Positions 59,497-64,000 of a DNA stretch of 64,000 bases are shown piece after piece; the stretch's first letter is position 1, and each line of letters opens with the position of its first letter. The stretch is from NCBI RefSeq assembly GCF_003231305.1, contig NZ_QKVM01000024.1, positions 21,929-85,928 of the forward strand, given 5' to 3'. The notes beneath the pieces were generated by a model. It was given only the letters and a program-made list of their open reading frames with translations. It was not told the DNA's origin and ran no database searches. A program made the translations under genes and the position numbers. Source of the DNA: Pseudomonas sichuanensis. Its GTDB lineage: Bacteria > Pseudomonadota > Gammaproteobacteria > Pseudomonadales > Pseudomonadaceae.

Positions 59497-60573
59497 CTAC
59501 CAGCGCATCCGCACGCCCAGGCTGCCAATCAGCCCATTCAGGTCATTGTCGTCCACATCACTGCTGTAATCGGCACTGACGAACAGCGCCACGTTCGGTG
59601 TGACCCGCGCCACCAGCCCCAACCCCAGGTCCACCGAGGTCGAACTGCGCGAACTGGAGATCTTGTCTACCTGGTCCAGCTTCACCGAGTCGCTGTTGCT
59701 GAAGTCGTACCAGACGTTGGTGCGCACATAGGGCTCGATGGGCATGCCTTTCACTTCGTAGCGTGCCGACAGCTTGGCACCGACCCGACCGCTCCAGCTT
59801 GGCTGGCTGTCGAACGCTTGCAAGGTTTCCTCCTGCACCTGGCTGCCAGGGAAGAACTGCTGGTTGATCAATTGCGCCTGGGGCTCGATCACCCAGCCGC
59901 CGCCCAGGCCGATGGGGAAGCCACCCTCCACCGAGAAGGTCATCGCATGGCCGCTGTCGTCCACCCGCTGGCCGGCCTGGGAGCGGCCATTGACGTCGAT
60001 GCGCGTGCCCATGGCCACGGCGTCCACGTGCCAGCCCTGCTCATGGGTCATGCTCCAGTACACGCCCAGGCTCTCGCCGCTGAGGTTCACCGCATTGCGC
60101 TGCTTGTCGCCGAGCAAGGGGCGCATGCCGTTGAAGCTGCTCTGCAGGTTGTTGTGGCCGACGAAGATCCCGGCCCGGTGAACGTTGCCTGCGCTGGTTT
60201 CGCGCACGAACAGGTCGGGGCCGATCATCAACTGCTGGCTGGGCGCCTCCAGTTGCGCCGGCGCCTGGGCCGTTGGCCGTGGTGCGCCGGGGAAGAACTG
60301 CGCCCACTGGCTGGCGATCATGTCGCCGGCCAGCGGGCCGTGGCGCTCGCTCATCTGCGTGGAGAAGGCCGAGAGCATGCCCTGGTTGAGGCCATTGACG
60401 CTCAGCGGGTCGAGGGAGAGTTGGGGGACCTCGGGCTGTTCCAGGAACCGGGCGAAGGTTTCGCCCTCCTGCAGTTCGAAGGCAAAGGTTTCCACCGGGG
60501 TTGCCAAGAGCAGCGACGTGGAAACCGCGCAGAAAAAAGCTTCGAAGCGCAGGGGGTTCGAGGTGCTTTTCAT
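59497..60573 (-). CDS. Autotransporter-type outer-membrane beta-barrel protein, short passenger
   Basis: 358-aa protein. A signal peptide (about residues 1-32, cleavage near ETFA) is followed by only about 75-90 residues before the C-terminal autotransporter barrel (about 95-358), which ends in a beta-strand with terminal Trp (GSLGVRMRW), as the Bam machinery requires. Barrel motifs typical of this class are GEGSLGVYW-like and RVGAKLSARYEVKG. With such a small passenger it may act only as a barrel protein, or be a shortened adhesin or esterase remnant. AGGAGA precedes the ATG. Confidence 0.82.
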   Translation of the reverse strand: MKSTSNPLRFEAFFCAVSTSLLLATPVETFAFELQEGETFARFLEQPEVPQLSLDPLSVNGLNQGMLSAFSTQMSERHGPLAGDMIASQWAQFFPGAPRPTAQAPAQLEAPSQQLMIGPDLFVRETSAGNVHRAGIFVGHNNLQSSFNGMRPLLGDKQRNAVNLSGESLGVYWSMTHEQGWHVDAVAMGTRIDVNGRSQAGQRVDDSGHAMTFSVEGGFPIGLGGGWVIEPQAQLINQQFFPGSQVQEETLQAFDSQPSWSGRVGAKLSARYEVKGMPIEPYVRTNVWYDFSNSDSVKLDQVDKISSSRSSTSVDLGLGLVARVTPNVALFVSADYSSDVDDNDLNGLIGSLGVRMRW

Positions 60574-60754
60574 GGCGGATCTCCTGTTGTTGTGTGTTGG
60601 ACAGCACGTTGAACAGCCGGGCAATCTGGCCTGATGTCACGGGCTGTACGACAAAAACAGGGGCGACCCAGACCCGCGCGCCAGCCTGCTTGAGCGCGCA
60701 CAAAGGCGCGAGCTAGAGACCCGGCACGAATTTTTACGTCTGTTGGTTCTGTTC

Positions 60755-60783
60755 AGCTAAGGAGAGGACAGGGCTTGCGTCAA
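60755..60783 (-). promoter_or_regulatory. Possible sigma-70 promoter of the autotransporter-barrel gene
   Basis: On the minus strand TTGACG (60778-60783), 17-bp spacer and TTAGCT (60755-60760), about 180 bp before the start. The 330-bp gap 60574-60903 otherwise holds no recognisable gene. Confidence 0.35.
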
Positions 60784-60903
60784 GAATATGTGAAGGCTTT
60801 GGTAAGGGTTCGTTGAGTAATTCAAGCCATTGAATTTGTGCAGAATTGGCGAGGCCATATCGACAAAGGCGATTTCTCGGCGGGCGGCTATGCCGAATCG
60901 TTG

Positions 60904-61698
60904 CTACAGGCGCACTTCCACTGCCAATGGCAGATGATCGGACAGGTGTGTCCAGGGCTTGTGGCCGAGGATCTTCGGCCCATGGCTGTCGGCGTTGCGC
61001 AGGTAGATACGGTCCAGGCGCAGCAGTGGCAGGCGCGCGGGATAAGTGCGGGCGAGCAGGCCGTGATGGCGTTCGAAGGCTTCGTGCAGGCCCTGTTGCC
61101 GGCCCAGGGTGCGATTGCCGTGCAACTGCCAGTCGTTGAAGTCACCGGCGATGATCACCGGGGCATCGGCGGGCAGTGCATCGAGCAGCCTGCCCAACAG
61201 TTGCAGCTGTTTTTGCCGATGGCTTTCCAGCAGCGACAGGTGCACGCAAATGGCATGCACCGGTGGTTGCCCGGGCACGTCGAGCACGCAGTGCAGCAGG
61301 CCGCGGCGTTCGGGGCCGGTGATCGACACGTCGAGGTTGCGGTGTTCGATGATCGGGTACTTGGACAGCAGCGCGTTGCCGTGGTGGCCGTCCGGGTACA
61401 CCGCGTTGCGCCCGTAGGCGAAGTCGCTCCACATGCTGTCGGCGAGGAATTCGTACTGCGAGGTCTGCGGCCAGCCGGGGTAGCGGCTGGCGTGGCGGCC
61501 ATGGCTGCCGAGCACTTCCTGCAGGAACACGATATCGGCCTGGGTGCTGCGCACCGCCTCGCGCAGCTCCGGCAGGATGAAGCGCCGGTTGAAGGCGGTG
61601 AAACCCTTGTGGGTGTTGACCGTCAGCACCTTGACCCGGTGCACGGCCGGGGCCTGGCTGACGCTGGCGAAACCTGGACTGCCGGCTTCGGGGTTCAC
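60904..61698 (-). CDS. Endonuclease/exonuclease/phosphatase (EEP) family protein
   Basis: 264-aa metal-dependent hydrolase with EEP motifs in order: VLTVNTHKGF, IVFLQEV, VHLSLLESHR, IIAGDFNDW and LSDHLPLAVEV. Substrate unknown; relatives cut DNA, phospholipids or other phosphodiesters. The start is a GTG at 61698 with GAGGAG 5 nt upstream. No signal peptide. It lies between glgX and the autotransporter gene on the same strand. Confidence 0.87.
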   Translation of the reverse strand: MNPEAGSPGFASVSQAPAVHRVKVLTVNTHKGFTAFNRRFILPELREAVRSTQADIVFLQEVLGSHGRHASRYPGWPQTSQYEFLADSMWSDFAYGRNAVYPDGHHGNALLSKYPIIEHRNLDVSITGPERRGLLHCVLDVPGQPPVHAICVHLSLLESHRQKQLQLLGRLLDALPADAPVIIAGDFNDWQLHGNRTLGRQQGLHEAFERHHGLLARTYPARLPLLRLDRIYLRNADSHGPKILGHKPWTHLSDHLPLAVEVRL

Positions 61699-61718
61699 GG
61701 GGGCTCCTCAGGGACAAT

Positions 61719-61818
61719 GGCTTTGTGGGAGCGGGCTTGCCCCGCGATGGCGTCTGATCAGGCAACATCGCAGGGCTTTGCTGACGCCATCGCGGGGCAA
61801 GCCCGCTCCCACAAAGCC
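61719..61818. repeat. REP pair between EEP and glgX genes
   Basis: Inverted arms from GGCTTTGTGGGAGC (61719) to GCTCCCACAAAGCC (61818), with inner repeats of ATGGCGTC/GACGCCAT. Located between the EEP start and the glgX stop. Confidence 0.9.
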
Positions 61819-61859
61819 TGCTCCCACGCAGTGTAGGACCGAAAAGGCCCATTGCAGGT

Positions 61860-64000
61860 TCAGTCCTCTTCGCGCTGCAACACCATCAACAGCAACGACC
61901 GCCCCTGCACCTCGAACACCGTGTCGAACGGCAGATGCTGCGGCTTGCGCAGCTCCGGCCGGTCGGTGTCGACCAGGCAGCTCCAGTACTCGCCCTGCGG
62001 CACCGCCGGCAGTTTGAACGGCACCACGTCGTGGTAGGCGTTGACGATCAGCAGCAGGGTTGCCTCGGCCCCGGGGCGGGCAATGCCGCTGACCTGGGCG
62101 CGGCCATCCATCAGCATGCCCAGGCAACGCCCGTGCGGGTCTTCCCACTGCTCCACGGTCATCTCGCTGCCGTCCGGGGCCAGCCAGGTGACGTCCTTGA
62201 CCCCGATCGCCTCGTTGTAGTCGCCCACCAGAAACCGCGAGCGGCGCAGGATCGGGTAGGCCAGGCGCAGGCGGGTCAGGCGCTTGACGAAGGCCAGCAA
62301 GGCCTTGCCGTCCTCGTCCAGCTCCCAGTTGACCCAGCCGATCTCGCTGTCCTGGCAATACGCGTTGTTGTTGCCGTGCTGAGTGCGGCTGAACTCGTCG
62401 CCGGCGACGATCATCGGCGTGCCCTGGGCCAGCAGCAGGGTGGCGAAGTAGTTGCGAATCTGGCGCATGCGCAGGGCATTGATCGCAGGGTCGTCGGTCG
62501 GGCCTTCGACGCCGCAGTTCCACGACAGGTTGTTGTTGGTGCCGTCCTGGTTGTTCTCGTCGTTGTCCTCGTTGTGCTTGTCGTTGTACGACACCAGGTC
62601 GCGCAGGGTGAAACCGTCGTGGGCGGTGACGAAGTTGACCGAGGCGTAGGGCCGCCGGCCACGGTTGTTGAACAGGTCGCCGGAGGCTGTGATGCGCGCG
62701 GCGAAGTCGGCGAGCATGCCTTCGTCGCCTTTCCAGAAACTGCGCACGGTGTCGCGGAAACGGTCGTTCCACTCCGCCCAGCCGGGGGCGAAGTTGCCCA
62801 CCTGATAGCCGCCGGGGCCGCAATCCCAGGGTTCGGCGATCAGCTTGACCTGGCTGAGCATCGGGTCCTGGCGGCAGGCCACGAGGAAGCCGTGGCGTTC
62901 GCTGTAGCCGTCGTGGTAGCGGCCGAGGATGGTCGCAAGATCAAAGCGGAAGCCGTCCACATGCATCTCGCCAGCCCAGTAGCGCAGCGAGTCGGTGACC
63001 AGTTGCAGCACGCACGGGTGGCTCAGGTCGAGGGTGTTGCCGGTGCCGGAATCGTTGATGTAGAAGCGCTTGTCGTCGGGCTTGAGGCGGTAGTACGAGG
63101 CGTTGTCGATGCCGCGCATCGACAGGGTCGGGCCGCGCTCGTTGCCCTCGGCGGTGTGGTTGTAGACCACGTCCAGAATCACTTCCAGCCCGGCGTCGTG
63201 CAGGTGCGCGACCATCTCCTTGAACTCGGCGATCTTGCCGCTGGCCAGGTAGCGCGGGTGCGGGGCGAAGAAAGCGATGCTGTTGTAGCCCCAGTAGTTG
63301 TTCAGGCCCTTGTCGAGCAGATGCTGGTCGTTGACGAAGGCATGGATCGGCAGCAGTTCGATGCTCGATACCCCAAGCGCCTTGATGTGCCCGAGCAGTT
63401 CGTCGTTGGCCAGGCCCGCGAAGGTGCCGCGCAGCGCCTCGGGCACCGCCGGGTGGCGCATGCTGATGCCGCGGGCGTGCGCCTCGTAGAGGATGGTGCG
63501 CTCCCAGGGGATCTGCACACGTTGGTCGCGGCCCCAGGTGAACGCCGGGTCGATGACCTTGCATTTGGGCACGAAGGGCGCGCTGTCGCGCTCGTCGAAC
63601 GACAGGTCGTCGTCGGGGTGGCCAATGGTGTAGCCAAACAGGGCTTCGGACCATTTCAGCGTGCCCACCAGTTGCTTGGCATAGGGGTCGATCAGCAGTT
63701 TGTTGGGGTTGAAGCGGTGGCCGTTCTGCGGTTCATACGGACCGTACACGCGGTAGCCGTAGACCAGGCCAGGGTGCGCGTCGGGCAGGTAGCCGTGGTA
63801 GATCTCGTCGGTGTACTCGGGCAGCTCGATGCGCTCGAGCTCCTGTTCGCCGGTTGAATCGAACAGGCACAGTTCGACTCTGGTGGCGTTGGCCGAGAAC
63901 AGGGCGAAGTTGACCCCCAGGCCGTCCCAGGTGGCGCCCAGCGGGAAGGGCATGCCTTCGCGGATGCGCGACGGGGCGACGGAGCGGGTTTTCTTCGGGG
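61860..64000 (-). CDS. glgX: Glycogen debranching enzyme (5' end outside window)
   Basis: At least 713 residues of a GH13_11 enzyme that removes alpha-1,6 branches. The N-terminal CBM48-like start PFPLGATWDGLGVNFALFSANAT and catalytic segments GFRFDLATILGR (nucleophile Asp), KLIAEPWDCGPGGYQVG (Glu) and VTAHDGFTLRDL (Asp) are all visible. The frame stays open to the window edge; upstream of the ATG at 63953 it reads KKTRSVAPSRIREG, which is typical GlgX N-terminal sequence, so the true start is beyond 64000. Debranching balances GlgB in alpha-glucan turnover. Confidence 0.94.
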   Translation of the reverse strand, partial: PKKTRSVAPSRIREGMPFPLGATWDGLGVNFALFSANATRVELCLFDSTGEQELERIELPEYTDEIYHGYLPDAHPGLVYGYRVYGPYEPQNGHRFNPNKLLIDPYAKQLVGTLKWSEALFGYTIGHPDDDLSFDERDSAPFVPKCKVIDPAFTWGRDQRVQIPWERTILYEAHARGISMRHPAVPEALRGTFAGLANDELLGHIKALGVSSIELLPIHAFVNDQHLLDKGLNNYWGYNSIAFFAPHPRYLASGKIAEFKEMVAHLHDAGLEVILDVVYNHTAEGNERGPTLSMRGIDNASYYRLKPDDKRFYINDSGTGNTLDLSHPCVLQLVTDSLRYWAGEMHVDGFRFDLATILGRYHDGYSERHGFLVACRQDPMLSQVKLIAEPWDCGPGGYQVGNFAPGWAEWNDRFRDTVRSFWKGDEGMLADFAARITASGDLFNNRGRRPYASVNFVTAHDGFTLRDLVSYNDKHNEDNDENNQDGTNNNLSWNCGVEGPTDDPAINALRMRQIRNYFATLLLAQGTPMIVAGDEFSRTQHGNNNAYCQDSEIGWVNWELDEDGKALLAFVKRLTRLRLAYPILRRSRFLVGDYNEAIGVKDVTWLAPDGSEMTVEQWEDPHGRCLGMLMDGRAQVSGIARPGAEATLLLIVNAYHDVVPFKLPAVPQGEYWSCLVDTDRPELRKPQHLPFDTVFEVQGRSLLLMVLQREED

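Noticed and set aside
60838..61836. Plus-strand open frame across the EEP hydrolase region
   Set aside because: Opposite a gene with five ordered EEP motifs and a clear ribosome site; the plus frame crosses a REP pair and has no motif.

Overview
The window is a GC-rich, densely packed piece of a Pseudomonas chromosome. Gene content and protein sequences point to the P. putida group: a prp methylcitrate operon carrying acnD, prpF and prpD together, acnB, a liu leucine-degradation operon, a GlgE-type alpha-glucan/trehalose cluster with a fused TreS-maltokinase, a PrrF-like small RNA with a Fur box, and about 18 REP-type inverted repeats between genes. No species was proven; this is inferred from family knowledge.

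Layout. 1-1730 (minus): the end of a membrane protein with an inactive transglutaminase domain and a retropepsin-like 'zinc protease'. 2016-10591 (plus): a propionate operon, gntR-prpB-prpC-acnD-prpF-prpD, ending in a shared terminator with the convergent acnB (10754-13363). 13.4-15.8 kb: a short inverted-repeat element, a DUF1289 protein, queD and a patatin-like lipase. 16.0-18.6 kb: two PepSY proteins with an OmpR/PhoQ-like two-component system. 18.7-26.2 kb: an HPP/CBS membrane protein behind a structured leader, LysR and AsnC regulators, an acetylpolyamine deacetylase, an amino-acid permease and prpE. 26.3-27.9 kb: zapE, a large inverted repeat and tRNA-Gln(TTG).

27.9-33.0 kb (minus) is a light-sensing operon: bacteriophytochrome, single-domain response regulator and hybrid histidine kinase. 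It diverges from a seven-gene Csu-type (spore coat U) chaperone-usher pilus operon (33.3-39.6 kb). 39.8-43.1 kb: an M14 carboxypeptidase, an unusual sigma-region-4/FecR-N fusion with an upstream Fur-like site, a PrrF-type sRNA with a clear Fur box, and a DUF6124 gene diverging from a CI-like XRE/S24 repressor across a 13-bp dyad. 43.1-43.4 kb holds a 76-nt-arm inverted repeat.

43.4-51.2 kb: liuA-liuB-liuC-liuD for leucine/isovalerate breakdown, diverging across two LiuR-type operators from an acyl-CoA ligase; a carrier-protein gene runs antisense into the ligase's 3' end. 51.3-64.0 kb: a proline-rich 53-aa protein, then glgE, treS-mak and glgB (plus), a passenger-less autotransporter barrel, an EEP-family hydrolase and glgX (minus, cut by the window end).

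Metabolic logic: PrpE activates propionate and the prp operon oxidises propionyl-CoA; liu genes feed acetyl-CoA and acetoacetate from leucine; GlgE/TreS-Mak/GlgB/GlgX interconvert trehalose, maltose-1-phosphate and branched glucan, a stress-related store. The most unusual items are the phytochrome-pilus neighbourhood, the mini FecI/FecR-like fusion under probable Fur control, the repressor/DUF6124 divergon and the structured leader before the HPP gene.
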